NCBI RefSeq assembly: GCF_019393635.1
Contig: NC_057861.1
Coordinates: forward strand, 544,952,711 to 545,016,710
DNA from: Dromiciops gliroides
Taxonomy: Eukaryota > Chordata > Mammalia > Microbiotheria > Microbiotheriidae
Direction of reading: 5' to 3'
DNA length: 64,000 nucleotides
The notes under the pieces are model-generated. The model was given only the letters and a program-made list of their open reading frames with translations. It was not told where the DNA came from and ran no database searches. The translations under genes and the position numbers were made by a program. Below, in pieces: positions 32,734 to 48,100 of the stretch (the first letter of the stretch is position 1; each line of letters starts with the position of its first letter).

Positions 32734-35700
32734 TTTTGCGGGGCAATGAGGGTTAAGTGACTTGCTCAGGGTCACACAGCTAGTAAGTGTCAAGTGTCTG
32801 AGGTCGGATTTGAACTCAGGTCCTCCTGAATCCAGGGCCAGTGCTTTATCCACTGTGCCACCTAGCTGTCCCGGTTCATTCCTGTCTTACTGAACTTACT
32901 AATTCCTGGACATAGCATTTTTTGTGGGTCTGAAAATTTAGAAAAGAAGGAGGAAGTGATATGGCCCTAAATCACTTCATTGCCTTTGTTATTTTACACT
33001 TTCAGCTTCAAGAGATGGCCCCAATGCCAAGAGACTCAAGTTTTCATCCAAAAGCAAATTTGATAATTTCAGGTAATCTGCCACCCTGGGTATTCCGAGA
33101 TTGGACAGGACTGATCTCAGGATCAATTGTAAAACAGGTGAAGTTTACCTTCTTGCTTCACCTTTGAGGAAGTCTATTTCTCTTTCACCAGCATCATTAT
33201 AGATAGAGATGATATGGTTTTAGATGTAGATACAGACGACTCTCAATGAGGAAACTCACTCTACTATGCATATTGTCATCCTTTCTTCAAATTATAGTTT
33301 TAGAGATTTTCCCAGGTTATCAAGAGGCCAAGTGATTTTTCCCAGGATCTCACGACCAGTATATAAGAGAGATGGGACTTGGTCTCAGGTCTTTCAAACT
33401 CAGAAAGATAACTGTCCACTAAGCCATACCACCTCCCTGCCAGTGATACAGGATAGAGTGATAGGGTCAGAAGAGCCTGAATTGAATCCTGGCTCTGATA
33501 CCTTCCTAAACTAGAGCTGTGAATACTCTCCTGAACCCCAGTTTCTTCAGTCTATAACACGATAAATATTACTCACATTATATACTTCATAGGGTTGTGA
33601 ATTCAATACTTTGAAAATGTTAGAAAGTTAAATAAATACAAACTGTTCTTTGATGTGATGTATTCCCACCAGTGGTTCAAAGCAGTGGTTCTCAAACTTT
33701 TTGGTCTCAAGACTCCTTGATACTCTCAAAAAATTTTGGGGACCCTCTCCTAAAGACTTTTATTTATGTGGGTTATATCTATGATTATTTACTGTTAGAA
33801 ATTAAGGCAGTATAACTAGGAAAATGATGAGGGACCTCACATCCACTGAGAGAATATAGGGACTCCATGACTGCTATTTCAAAGTATTGAAGTGTAAAGC
33901 AACTCTACTAGTCTCAAATTACCTAATGTTTCATGTCCTTTCCAGTTGTCATGTGTCATTATTCTGACATTGGGAATGCAAGCTGATTATTGTGCACATT
34001 AAGGCATATAAATTCTAACAATATACCTTTTCTACATTATTTGCAAGATTTTATTCAGAGAATAACATCAGAGGAAATCCCCTGGTAGTGGGATTTCAGT
34101 CCTCAGTGACAGGAGGAGGAGAAAATTTGGGGAGAAAAGTCAGGCAGAAGGGACAATGCCTCAAATCATTTTGGGTGAATGCTTATTCCTCCTGTGCATA
34201 AGGTTAACCCTGACCAGGTCCCCTGGGTTTCAGACAGTAGGCCATCCAGAAATCAGAGAGTTAGTGCCCCTTACACTTTTCCACTCGAAAAAGTTTATTT
34301 CTTTTTTCTATTTTTCTAGTAAGGCATCAGAACCCTCAGAGAAAGAGAATGAGGTACCCTTTCCAGCCAGGTAATTACTATTCTCTATTATTACCTAAGG
34401 GGTGGAGAAAATGAGTTTCTTGGACTATAGTGGAAAGGATCTCCATTAGCTGTAATGAATGACTTTCTCATGGTCTCAACATCACTACACTCACCCACAC
34501 CTGGCCTGATGTAGCCGCCTGTGTGCTGCATGTAGGAAGATGACAGTGGTTTTCTAGTAGTAGAGATTTATTTGCACTGATTCGTCCACACTTTCTCACA
34601 CAGTTCTCCTTATGATCAACTACATTAATTGCCATTCATTTGGGAGATAGATGGCTGGAGTTAGTAGTTGCTATCTATTGACAAGGGGTACAGGGAAATG
34701 AGCTGTCTTAGCCTTGTGACCTTAATCTTATTGGTACATAACCTATGCAACTGAGCTAACTAATCATTGACATGGATACCTAGTAGACATTCAATAATAA
34801 GAATTCATTTTTGACCTGCCATACAGGAATATAAACGTGCACAGAAATATTCTGTTAGAAGGTATAGAGCAGAGGCCACCTGCATAACCATTTTTTTCAG
34901 AATTACCCTTGTCAGTCTATAGAAGGTAGGATGTGATAACATAATATCTTGGTGTAAAGACGGATCACTAAGAGAGGATGTGTTTATTTCAGAGGCATAC
35001 CACCCATTAAGACTTTGACTTCCATTTGCTCAAGTCCAATGGTCTCAGGAATGGATATTTCTGATTTACCTGGGAGCCGGCCCATGAGTCCAGAAGAACA
35101 GATTGATGTGATGATCCGAGAAGAAAAGGAAATGGCAAAAAAAGAATCTGAACCCTCAGAGTTAGACTTGGAGGTGGGCTCCATTTTGTTCCCTTCATTG
35201 ATTATTATCCCCCATTGTCCAAGAAGTACTTCCCTGTGTCCAACCAAAAGCTCCTTTGCTTTTATTTAAGACCCTTTGCTCTTGGTTGGTACTTTGCAGA
35301 CAAAGGGAATGGCTGGTCAACTTCTTTATCAAAAAAATAAGAAATAACTGCTCCCTTGTCACTTAACTGGGACAGTTAGGTGGTACCACTGTGGGCAGAG
35401 TCAGGAAAACTCATCTTCCTGGTTTCAACTATGGCCTCATTTACTTACTAGTTGTGTGACCCCAGGAAAGGAGAGTCTTAAAGGGGAAATGAAGTTAAAA
35501 GAAATGGAGTCCCAAGTTTTAAGGACCAATGTCCTTAGCAAGATTATCAGTGGTTTCAGTTAAGTTATACAGAGTAGTTTCAATCCATCCAATCACTCAT
35601 TTCCTTTTTAAAGCTGTTTTTGTTGTTGCTGTTTGGTTTTTTTGTTTTGTTTTTGATAGAGATATTATTATTATGTGACTCATGGAATTCGCAAAGACAT

Positions 35701-36138
35701 GATTGCCCAGCAGGATGAGGATATACTTGAACGAATTCTAAAACTTATTCCATTGCACTTGATAAAGAATCCCAACCTGGAGTCCTTATTAAGAAGTCTT
35801 GTGGAGGAGAATGACCAGGACTACTACCACAGTCTCATGAAGGATATTGGTAAATCATAGGACAAATAAGGTCATGGGTTAGTGTATTCAATAGGAAGGA
35901 AATAAGCATTTATTAAGTGCTTACAATGTGTCAGGCACTGTGCTAAGCACTTTACAACTATTATCTCATTTGATCCTCACAACAACCTTTCAAGGGAAGA
36001 GGGGAGGGAGGAAAGGAGGAATAGAATTTGGAACTCAAAACTTTAAATAAAAATATTTATTATTTTTATATCAATAAATATATATGTGTGTATATGTATG
36101 TATATATGTGTGCATGTATATATGTATGTGTGTGTATG

Positions 36139-36195
<57 letters not shown>

Positions 36196-39100
36196 GTAAA
36201 AGTTCATGGAACCCGGATTTAGAACTCTAACTCTAGTTAGCATCTTTCCATTTTACCATATTATTTCATGTAAACTCCCCCATCCATCGATGTAGGCAAA
36301 ATTGTAGCCATCTAGCTTATTCAATGCAAAATTTCACTCCTTTTATGAAATGTTCATCTAATTGGTTCAAAGGATTCTACTAACTAATCAGTAGGTATTT
36401 TTCATCCCCAATATATTTCATCTCCCTATATTTAGGATCCTGTGGTCTAGGTTCTATAATATGGTTTAGTCTTAGATTCAGTCTACTCTAGGCCCTAAAG
36501 ATCTAATCCTGCTTCTTCTGAACTCCCTCTGGAAAGAAAAAAAGTCACATACCCAGGATAAATGTTTTAGCTTAGTCAATGGCAGGAGATTTAACTTGAT
36601 AAACCACTTATGGAAGAGGAAAAGGAAGAAATGCTTTACCAGCAAAGTGGGCAAAGTGGTGATGTGGAGGACCTGGGCATTTCTGAAAGGGTGTTTATTT
36701 ATTCTTTTGGTTATAGTTGATTATATCCTGATGGATCCCCTGGAGAAAGAGAGACTCTTTATTACCAGCATCCCCCGTGCGTTTCCTCAAAGAATAATTC
36801 GAGCACCAGTGCCATGGAACAAAGAATACATGGCTGCAAAGATGTGGAATGAAGAACACCTGTTTATAGTGAATCCTATGATGCTGATCTTAAGGGAGTT
36901 GTGGTTTTCAGAGTAAGATACCCATTTATTAATGTCTACCATGTGCTAAACACAGGGAGTGGTAGTGATGGGGGCCAAATTACAAGGAGTTTAGGAATGA
37001 ATGGGCAGGGAGTGAAGTGGAAGCAGCAAGCATAAACAATATTTGACATCATCATCATAACTGATATGAGATTGGTTTGGAGAACTCTCTTTATCATTGC
37101 TCTATAGTTTATAGTCTTTGAGATCTTCCCAGGGCACTAAGGGATTAAGAGATTTACAAGGATCACATAGCCAACATGTAGGGAGGGACAGACAGGTCTT
37201 GAGCCCAGATCTTCCTGGCTTCCAAGTGGTTTTTTCTATCTATAACTGTTTGTATGGGATGGTTTTATTAACACCTTCTAAAGGATTAAGACGTCTTGTT
37301 ATCCCCCCATTTTATAGATGAGGAACCTGAGGCTCAAAAAGGGAGAAAATTTGGGATCATCGCTTGAGGAACTATAGGGTCATCAAAGGTTGATAGTAGA
37401 AGACCTGCACATGTTTTTTGTTTTGTTTTGTTTTGTTGGTGAGGCAATTGGGGTTAAGTGACTTGCCCAGGGTCACAAAGCTAGTAAGTGTCAAGGGTCT
37501 GAGGCCAGATTTGAACTCAGGTCCTCCTGACTCCAGGGCTGGTCCTCTATCCACTGCACCACCTAGCTTCCCCAGACCTGCACATGTTTGAAGGCAAAGA
37601 AGAAAATTCCAATGGAAGGATGGAGATTGAAAAGAGAGGGAATGTAATAATGATAGCCAATATTTATAGAGTGTTTACTATGGGCCAAGCACTGTACTAA
37701 GCACAGTGGAAACTGAGGATGAGGAAACTGAGGCAAATAGATGTTAAATGACTTGTTCGGTGTCATATAGCTAGTTAAGTATCTAAGGTCAGATTTGAAC
37801 TTGGGTCTCCTTGACTCCAGGCCCAGCATTCTATCCACTTAGCTGCCTATGGTACGTGTGTTTGAGAAAGATTCCTCAGAAGCCAGGAAGGCATAAGACG
37901 TGGAGAGCTGGTATCAGGATTAACTTTAGAGAGAAGAAACAATAGCCCTTCCTCTGGTACCAGAGAGAAGAATGAGTGCATCGTGATATGTTGGGAGATA
38001 AGGCATAATGGACATTAATATGTTGAGATGACAAGAGGGGTAAGATCAAGCTGAAGAGCTTCAATCTGTACTAACCATTGAGAATATAAAGACAAAAAAT
38101 TAATCAGTCCCTGCCCCCAAGGTGCTTACACCTCTATTAGAAGAGAAAAAAACACTAGAAATGTAAGTATATGCCACAGAATACAAGGTAATATAAACAA
38201 CTGTCAGAATGATAAGTACTCTCTGAAACTTTAGGAAAGACTAATCCTTTGGACAAAAGGACCTTTGAACTATTACTAGCTGGCCTGAGTTCAAAGCCTT
38301 TCTTGGCCTCTGTGACCCTAGGATCATTTCCATGCCATAATATGGTATCAAAACAGAAACTTGAGTGGATGGACTATAAAATATATGAAGAAGGCAGAGT
38401 CAAGATGGTGGAGTAGTAACAGTAGAACCAAAATCTCCTCCACAAATATTTCTCCAAATCTAGAAAATGTGCCAGATGGAATTGTGATGGAAAATCCAGG
38501 GGAAAAAAAGTCACAATGAGTCATTTGTCCAGCCCAGCTTGGCACAGGCTGATAGAGTGAAAGGTTTTCTGACACTGCAGAATGGGCTGTCCTAAGTAGA
38601 GCACACCAGCACCTAGGGAGAAGGTTCACACCATGCCAAAAAGAGAACCCAGATGCATACCAGGTATCACCTGGCCCATATTGGAGCACTGCAGTGGGGG
38701 CAGAAACCAACTGGCAGCTTTGTCATCTATTACACACTTCTGGTTCACAGATCCAGAGTAAACTGAGACAGAGGCTTGTCTAGTGGGGTAACATCCCAGA
38801 TAGGGCATCCCTAGTCCATGTATCTAGAATAGAGGAAATTCAGAAGTAAGTAGTACAGACCCCAGGGGCAGACTGGGTTCTTCCTTATAGTGTCTAACCC
38901 AGCCTCTAGAGTAATAATCAAGGGGGCACCTAGGTGGTGCAGTGGATAAAGCACTGGCCCTGGATTTAGGAGTACCTGAGTTCAAATCCGGCCTCAGACA
39001 CTTAACATTTACTAGCTGTGTGACCCTGGGCAAGTCACTTAACCCCAATTGCCTCACCAAAAAAAAAAAATAGAGTAATAATCAAGTCAAGAATCCTAGA

Positions 39101-42100
39101 CTTTAGGGAAACCTACAATTCTGTCACACTGAACCAACAGAGCTTTCCAGCTTGCTTATAGGGGCTGAGTCCAGATTCTGATCAGACCCAAACCCAGGTC
39201 GGGAACTTGAAGAGTTCAGGCCAGGGGTCCAGCAATCAGACTTTGTCCTGAATCATGCCTCTTTGTGAGCACTGAAAGCTTGCAGGTTCCCAACTGTCCC
39301 TGAGATCCTGGAATAACACAGCAACCAATAAACACCCTGAGAAAATAGCAATAGGAGCAGCCCAAGCCTTTCCATAGTTGTGGCAGAGCTAAGTCCTAAC
39401 ATCAAGGCTGAAGTCAGGAAGTAGATTGAATTAATGCTCAAACAAACAAACAAAAAAAGAATCCCTCCATAAAGAGCTAGTATGGTGGCAGGGAAGCTCA
39501 ATACACAAACCCAGAAGAGAATGACTCCAAAACACCTATAAGCAAAGTCCCAGAGAAAAATACAGCCTGAGCAAAAAGTAAACTATAATTCCTAAAAGAA
39601 ACGAAGCAAGAATTTTAAAAGGGTTTTAAATGTTTTTTTACAAATCAAAGGAGAACATTTGAAGGGGGGGGGGAATGGAAAAGAAATGGGAGCTATGGAA
39701 GAAAGACTTGGAAAGGGAATTAACAGCTTGGCACAAAAGATGCAGAGCCTTGTCCAAGCAACACACTCCTTGAAAATTAGAATGGACCAAACAGAGTCCA
39801 AAAGTAAATGATACAACAAAGTCAAAAGCCTGAAAAAACGAGATGAAAATTTCACAGCAAAAATAACTTACCTGGAAAACAGATTAAGGAGAAAAAAAAA
39901 TTAAGAAACATTGGAATCATTGAGCTATCTGAATGTCATAAACAACAACTACAAAAAGAACTCAGACATCCTATTTCAAGAAACTTTAAAAGAAAACTGC
40001 TCAGATTTCTTTGGAATGAGAGGGCAAAGCAGAAACAGAAAGAATCCACCAGTAACTTCCTGAAAGAAACCCCCCAAATGATAATTTCCAGGAATATCTT
40101 AGCCAAAATCCAGAGTTTCAAGGTCAAATTAAAATACTTCAAACAAGCAAAAGTTGAATTGGGAAGCTGTGGTCAAGATCACACAAGATTTAGGGGAGAG
40201 GAGAAGGGAAAAGGAAAGTTAACTTCCTTTATTTCACATATAATCAGGGTATACAAATAGACATCAATAGAAACAAGTAAGAGAGGATGGGGGAGTAGCT
40301 TACACTTAAACTTCACTGTCATCTAAACTGGTCAAAAGGAGGAATACAAACATATACACATACAGAAATACATTTCACTTGGGGGGAAAGGGGGAGGAGA
40401 AATTACAAGGATGCTAGATTAAGGTATCGATTAGTCCTAAGCAAAACAATTTCCAAAAATGTACAAAAATATTTATACATCTTTTTGAGGTGGGAAAAAT
40501 GGAAATCTGAAAGGGCATCCATAAATCTGGGGAATGGATGACCCAGTTGTGGTATATAAATATCGTGGTTGTTATTGTATTGTAAGAAAGGATGAAGGGG
40601 ATGGTTTCAGGGAAACCTAGAAAAATTTTTGTACCATGTTATGCAGAGTGAAGTGAGAAGAACCAAGAGAACATTTATACAGTGACAACAGTATGGTAAA
40701 GACAAACAACTTTAAAAGAATTAGGAACTTGGGTCAGCTCAGTGACTAATCACAATTCCAGAGAACAAATGACTAAGTATGCTCCCTTCCTTTTGATAGA
40801 GATATGAAGGATTAAGAGTGCAGAATGAGATCGGTTTTTTTGGACTTGGCCAATGTGGAAATTTTATTTTTTGATTCTCTATACATTTTGTGATGTTTTG
40901 ATTTCTGTTCTCATCTGGGAGGAGAGGTTGGGGCAAGAAAGTGAGAAAGATTTTTGCTGATTGAAACAAAATATTTTAAAATTAAGTAATATATTTTATA
41001 TATTATTTATATTATATATATTATATCATTAATTTTAAAGTTCTTCCTAAATAATCATGTCATTAAGTCCCATTTAATGAAAAACTGGGAAAAACTCATT
41101 TTACTTGTCATCTATGAATTTGATTATAAAATATAATTTAATTTACACTGGTTTCTCCTCTCTCTTGTAGATTTTGTAGCATCAGGTTTGTTCGAACAGC
41201 AGAATTACTTGAGGGTCCGTTGCCACTATTACCCAGTGAATTTTTCAGTGTCATTCAAGAGCACTGCATTGAAGCTCGTCAAATTCTTCTTGACAAGTCA
41301 GTATTATGTCCAAATGGTGGTCTTAATGAGATAGAAACAAGTGGAATTAAAACTGAAAACCAGCTGAGATTTACACTACTTCTCAGTGCTGAACACTGAA
41401 TCCTAGCCTCTCTTTGCACTTACATTGATTGGCCCTCATATTCATCATCTTCAACCTTGGACTTCTCACTGTTCCCTCCTCCTTGTGTTTTCCCTTCCAA
41501 TTATCCCTTTGCTTTCATAATGGTTCTTTCTCCTGGATCCTCTCCCATGAATTGTTCCGTATTATAGTACTCCCTTCCCATCACCAGCTTTCAAATTTTT
41601 GAGTCTTTCTTAGCAAAGGATGCAAATGATTTAACATTCTTACAGTTTGTCTACCCAGATGATTAATCTCAGAGTCCTAAGGCTTCCATTGTCTAAGACA
41701 AAGAGTACATTTGTAGCTGTATCCAGAACCAAGGAAAATATCATCTGCTTCAGAGACTGAATGGCATGAAGAATGTAGTCAGTGATTTCCCTGGAAAATT
41801 AGCACTGGGGAGCATGTCTTGGGTGGGGGTGAGTTTGAAGTAAAGGAGGGCAATGCTTCACCTTTAATTCTCTTTTTCTCCTTTCTGAGCAGGGAGCCCT
41901 ACTTCATTTTCCTTTTTTTCAGTCAGTCAATAAACATTTATTAAGCATTTACTAAATCCCAAGCACTATGCTAAGCCCTCGGGATACCAAGAGAGGTATA
42001 AGACAATCCCTGCTCTTGAGAAGTTCACAGAGTAAAGGAAGAGACAACATGGGAATAAGTATGTACAAACAAGTTATATACAGAATACAGGATAGAAGGG

Positions 42101-45100
42101 AAGACACTAGAATTAAGAGAAATTGAGGGCAGCTAGGTGGCGCAGTGGATAAAGCACTGGCCCTGGATTCAGGAGGACCTGAGTTCAAATCTGGCCTCAG
42201 ACACTTAATACTTACTAGCTGTGTGACCCTGGGCAAGTCACTTAACCCTCATTGCCCCACAAAAAAAGAGAGAGAGAGAGAAATTGAGAAAATTGAGAAA
42301 GCCCTCCTGTGGAAGGTAGGATTTTATGTGGGACTTGAGGGAGGCCAGGGAAGTAAGGAGATAGAGATGAGGAGGGAGAACATTCTAGACATGGGAGGCA
42401 GCCAGACAGAATATCCTGAGCTGAGAGACAAAGCTTCTTGTTTGATGAACAGCCAGGGGGTCAATGCCACTGGATCGAAGAGTAAAAGCAAGGTGGGGTG
42501 GTTAGGAAAAAAAGAAATTTACATTTCTTATTCAGTGTACTTTACCAAATATTCCTGATCACATAGGAAAAGTATCTTCTCAATGCTTATCTCATTTAGT
42601 TTCTTGGGAAAAGGGGAATGGATAAAGTTGGTCAGAAGGTTCCTTTCAAAAACATTTCTCATGTGTCCAGTATGTACAGGAGAGAAGCAGCATGATGAAG
42701 TGGATAGAAAGCTGACTGTAAAGCAGATCCCTACAGGCTACATATTGACTTAGAAAACCACATATTAACATTATCTATGTTCTATTGTATTTTAAAATTT
42801 ATTTTATTAAATATTTCCCAATTGTACTTTAAGCTGGTTCCTTTGCACTTGGGAGCATTGCAAATGCAGCTGCAAGCAGCAAGCAGCATATTTGATACCT
42901 TTGGTCTAGGCAACTCTCTAAGATGGTAAGAGAGGGTACCTGCATTGGTAGATGGAGTAGTCTCACCTGGGAGTTCCCTATGCCAGTGAAATTTGAGTCC
43001 AGTGCCTATCCACAGGTACATGCAAGCACTAGGGATTACAAAGATGAGAACATAATAAGAGCCTCGTGCTTTAAAGAACTTTACATTCTATTGGTGGAGC
43101 AACATGGATACAATAAAGCCATATACCTCTTTCCAACAAGGTTACAAGTTCCTGGGGGTCCTCGAGATGTGTTCACATCTTCTGCATCTGTTGTATTCTC
43201 CACAGTACCTACCATTAACAATTGTAATAATAATTAAACTGCTAATTTCAAGGAGGAAAGAATATTAACAATTGAGGGGATGAGGAAAGGTCTCCTTTTA
43301 GGAGATGGCAATTAAGCCATGTATTGAAGAAACTTTGAGGTAACCAATTGATGAAAGCTATTTCAGTGGGATGGGGGTCCATCTGCTCTAATCCACTCCC
43401 TAGGATCACCTCCATCATCTTCCTTGGCAGAAAGGTCACCAGAGAGTGAGGAAAGTCCTCACAGATCAAATGCCTATCTGACCCCAGCTTGCCTTTTGTC
43501 CTTGCAGGTGGATTCCCACCTGTGCCCAGCATTTTATCTTGCAGAAGGATCACTGGCTTCGTTTTGCTCCCAAGAGTGACTTTGATTCTTCTCGAATCAT
43601 TGAGGAGTATTTTGCTTCAGTGGCTTCCTTCATGTCCCTGCAGCTCCGGGAGTTAGTGATTAATTCGCTGAAGGACCTGGTCGAATTTTTTATGATCCAC
43701 AAGGTACAAGTAAATAGTGAACTAATCTTTTGGATATGATAAAAGTAGTGATAACATAATTTAATGATGGATGTATAATTTTTGTATTTTTAAAATTCAT
43801 TAGTGCCTCTGGTTTTGGGCTGGGTATTTTTGTCACACACCCATAATCCTCCTTGTAATAAAGATTTAAAGAAACAATTAAGCAAAACTGGCTGAAAAAG
43901 CAACCATACCTGGCAGGCTGTGTAGCATTTTGCACTTGTAATTTCCCTCTCCCTTCCTCCCTTCCAGAGGAGGAATATATATTCCATCCTCTGTTCTTTG
44001 GATCCAAGATCACTCATTGAAATGAATCTGCCTTTTAGTAAAAAATTTTCATTTTTGTTATTGTAGTCATCATGGAACTTTTTTTTTTGGTTCTGCTTTC
44101 TTTACCCTGCCTTAGTTCCTATAAGTCTTCTTATGTGTCTCTGAATTTCTCATATTCAACATGTATATATGTATAACAGTGTGTGTATATCTATATACAT
44201 ATAGACATACTTATACACACCAATATACATATATACACATAACATATATGCATACAAATGCATATATCTATACCTATATATGCATGTATGTATATTTACA
44301 TGTTGGTGAAGAAGTCTGGATCTGTGATTTAATTAGTGTGTTAGGACTTTTGGAAACTCGTTCCACTAACGCACATCAGCAGCTCCTTTACAACGCATGC
44401 TTTTAAAGAGATGTCCAGGGCATTGAGCAGTCAAATGATTTGCTTATGGCCACACAACCAGTTTGTTTCAGAGGCAGAACATGAGCTCAGGTCTTGTTTG
44501 TTGAATCCCAGGCTAGCTCTCTGACCACTGAGCTATGCTGTCTCTTTATAATTTTTTATTGCACAAAAATATTCTCTTATATTCACACACCTCAACTTGT
44601 TTAAAAGTGTTTTCTCTTGTGTGTAGCTATTTCATGAAGACCTAGGTCTAAACAAAAAGCAAATTTAAAAACTAATTATTCACTTTTTCAAACATTTCAC
44701 AATGGGAAATTTTAAAATAGAAAGCATTCCTCCTATGTTTAAAATAACAATTTCGTTTACAATAATCCAGTTTATACATACGACCTTTCATGAAGTATTG
44801 TATAAAGCAAAATAAGCCTCTACAAAATAGTGATCTCATCAATTCTGATCATAAGTGGATGCGTGGGGCATATTGGAGTTTTAAATCAAACCTTGAAGCA
44901 TCTATGTAATGCAGTGGATTTAGTACTGGGCTTGAAGGCAGAAAGACCTGAGTTCGAATCTTGCCATAGCTGCTTATTAGCCTTGTGACTAGGAGCAAGT
45001 CATTTACCTGCTCAGTTTCAGCTTCCCTCAATCAATCAGCCTTCAAACCAATCATCCTCAGTTTCTTCAACTCCAAAATGAACATACCTGTCAGGGTGGT

Positions 45101-48100
45101 TGTGAAGATCAAATGAATCATATTTGTAAAATGCTTTGCAAATCTTAAAGTACTATATAAAAGGGACATCTTGACCTGGGAACTGCGGTGTGCTGGAGTC
45201 AGCTCAAACTGGATACTCAAGAGCCAATTGTTAAATTTTCAGTGTGAGCATTTACACCTCAGAACTCTGCAAACACTAACATCAGGGCTTGACTTATTGT
45301 TTTGTTGATTGTTTAGATTTACAAAAGTGGTGGAGGAAATGTTAATAATGCAGATTAAACTGAAAAGCGTGTCTCCCTGAACACTGGTTATTAAATATTT
45401 ACCAGCGCACCTTACCTGAGGGTAGAGATGAATCCCATGGAATTCACTCTAAAAAGGGCTTTGAAGCCAAACCCAGAATAGAATCCTTTTGAACTCAACA
45501 AGCTTCTGAAACCTGCTTTACAAAGTGTGAAGAGAAGATATACAGCATCCTGGAAAGAGGCAGGAGATTTGGGCTTTAGTCTTACCTCTGACACTGAACT
45601 TGGCCAAATTATTCCCTTCTTAGAACCTCAGTTTCTTCTTCTGTAAATAAAGGGACTAGAGTAGGGGACAGACATTTTAAGGTGCCATCCAGCTCGAATA
45701 ATCCTTGATTCTCTGATTCTGTAACAACAACATCAGATTTGGACTCTTTAGAGACCCAGAAAACAATCTCTGGTGACACTTGTGAACATGCACTCAATTT
45801 TTCTATCACAGAATCAGAATGTTTTAAATCTGGAAAGCAACTTGGAGACAATGCCAGCCAAACCTGTAATGTTACAGATTAGGAAACTGAGGCCCAGGGG
45901 AGTTGAATGGCTTGTCTAAGGTGAACTTAGATGGCAAAACTCACTAAACAAGTGTTCTGACTCTAAGGTCAGAGCTCTCTAAAAATAAAAGTTGAGTCAG
46001 TGTGGTACAGTGGGGAGGAGTACTGGTTCTAGGCTTGGATACCCAGGTTCAAATCCTATCCCTAATACTGGTGTGACCTGGGGCAAGTTTCTTTGATGTT
46101 CAGTATTCTCATCTATAAAATGAAGGGATTGGCACAGATGGTTCTGCGGTCCATTCCAACTCTACATCTGTAACTTTGACACCCAAATATTTTAACAAGT
46201 GGTTAATTGATACTTTAGAGAAGGCTGTAGAAAACAGCATTTCTTTTTTTTTTTTAGACTTTTTTTTTTTGTGTGGGGCAATGGGGGTTAAGTGACTTGC
46301 CCAGGATCACCCAGCTAGTAAGTTTTAAGTGTCTGAGGTCAAATTTGAACTCAGGTCCTCCTGAATCCAGGGCCGGTGCTTTATCCACTTCGCCACCTAG
46401 CTGCCCCCTGAAAACAGCATTTCTGATCCCTTCTTAAGTAATCCAAGGCTACTGAAACCCCAACTGCAGTCCACTAATTCATTTTAAAATGCCCTTAAAA
46501 TAGCCTCTCAAGATTTATTTTTCTGAATCAAATGTACTTGGATTGGATTATTAGACATGGCTGTAGGTGGTTCTGAAAAGAATGGAAGCAACTGGAAAGC
46601 ACTTGTTAATATAAGATATGCAGAGAGGTAGATATCAAGGTTTCTCTAAATCTGACTACTTTATAAGGATTTTCCAAGTGCCACATGATAGGAATATTTT
46701 AATATATATAGTAGTTCACTGATAAGTATAACTTTTATTAAGTGGAATGTAGGAATAATTGACAACACCCTTTTCTCCTTTACTCCAAAAAAATCAAAGT
46801 TTTTACTATACAATATCTCGAGACTGACCACAAGTATTCCTTATAACTTGCCATGCCAATTTGAATTTCCTGCCTAAACTGAGGTCATTACTTCCTTATT
46901 GGGTTCTCACACCAACTCCAAGAAACATAAGCGAGTAGCTACTATTCTCTTAGACTTAGTTCCCAAGATTTCTCTTTCTATTTATTATTCTTTTTTTTTC
47001 TCCTTTGAGGATGGGAATGATTTTGATCACCCTTATCAAGAGATGGAGTTCTTCACCCCTCAGGTAATCCTCATAAAACTTCAAGTGGAAGAACCAACGA
47101 TTATCTTTGATCCACCTTTCAGTGAGTGCTGGGAATTAATCTACAACTGCTTCATGGAAATCATTAAAAACTCTGAAAATATTCCTAAGGTACAGTGTGA
47201 ATCAGAGAGAGGGGACTGGGATATTTAGAACATATACTAACCAAAGTGAAGGAAGACTTCTTGGAAAATAATAGGACCTAAGAAATATCCATGATAATTG
47301 CACCGAGGGATGTGTAGTGGGAGAGCATAGTTGCTTCTATAAGGTCACCTTCTAAAGCCAAAGACTGATTAAAGAAAATTAGAAAAGAATTTATAAATGC
47401 TGAGAGACAACCTTTCAGCATTTCTAACTTCCATTAATTACCAATCATGGATATATTCTTCATGAATTGAAGTCTTTCTTGAACTAATATATACTTATGG
47501 TTCATGCTAAATCTCTTAAATTAAGAGATTGTGTATAGATAGATGGTAGATTTAAAACTAAAAGGAACCTTATAGACCACCTAGTCTAACCACCTCATTT
47601 TACAGATTAGGAAACTGAGGCTCAGTGGAGTTAGGTGTCTTGCCAGAGTCAAAGAGTTATTAAGTGGCAGAAGTGGGACTTGAACCCAGATCTTCCTCAC
47701 TCCAATTCCTACCCTTTATCTACTACTTCATGCTTGTATGCTTTCCTTTGTAAAGCAATGAACTCCTTTGCTTTCCTGGACTATACATTCTGAACTTCTT
47801 CCTTTTAGCAACTGTTCCCCTCATTATCCTGTTATTTCCTGTTAACTGTAGGTAAGCAGGCTCAGATAACAGTGACCAGAAAGTGAGGAGACTGAAAACC
47901 ATGTCCAGTGAGAATTGGAGGAGCAAGCGTTGTTTAATCTGAGGAAAGGAGATTCAGGAGAGATGTGAAAATTGTCTCTAAATATGCTTCCACCCAGCCA
48001 CTTTTCTTATGACTAGAGTTGATGAGGGTCAAATTGTAGTAAAATATATCCCAGTTCCAGGATTGGAGAGCATCCTATCTTCAGGCTGAACTGGGGAAGC

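Noticed and set aside
32485..32853. 122-codon K/R-rich frame on the minus strand and F/S/L-rich frame on the plus strand
   Set aside because: Translation of the (CTTT)n tail and its SINE.
34320..34354. Possible DNAH3 micro-exon (ttctag|taaggcatcagaaccctcagag...gag|gtaccc)
   Set aside because: At 34 nt it would break the phase between 33072 and 34993, which already join correctly. The next exon would then hit a stop.
42923..43237. 104-codon plus-strand frame
   Set aside because: Composed of interspersed-repeat text and an L2 tail; no match to a protein family and no splice context in DNAH3.
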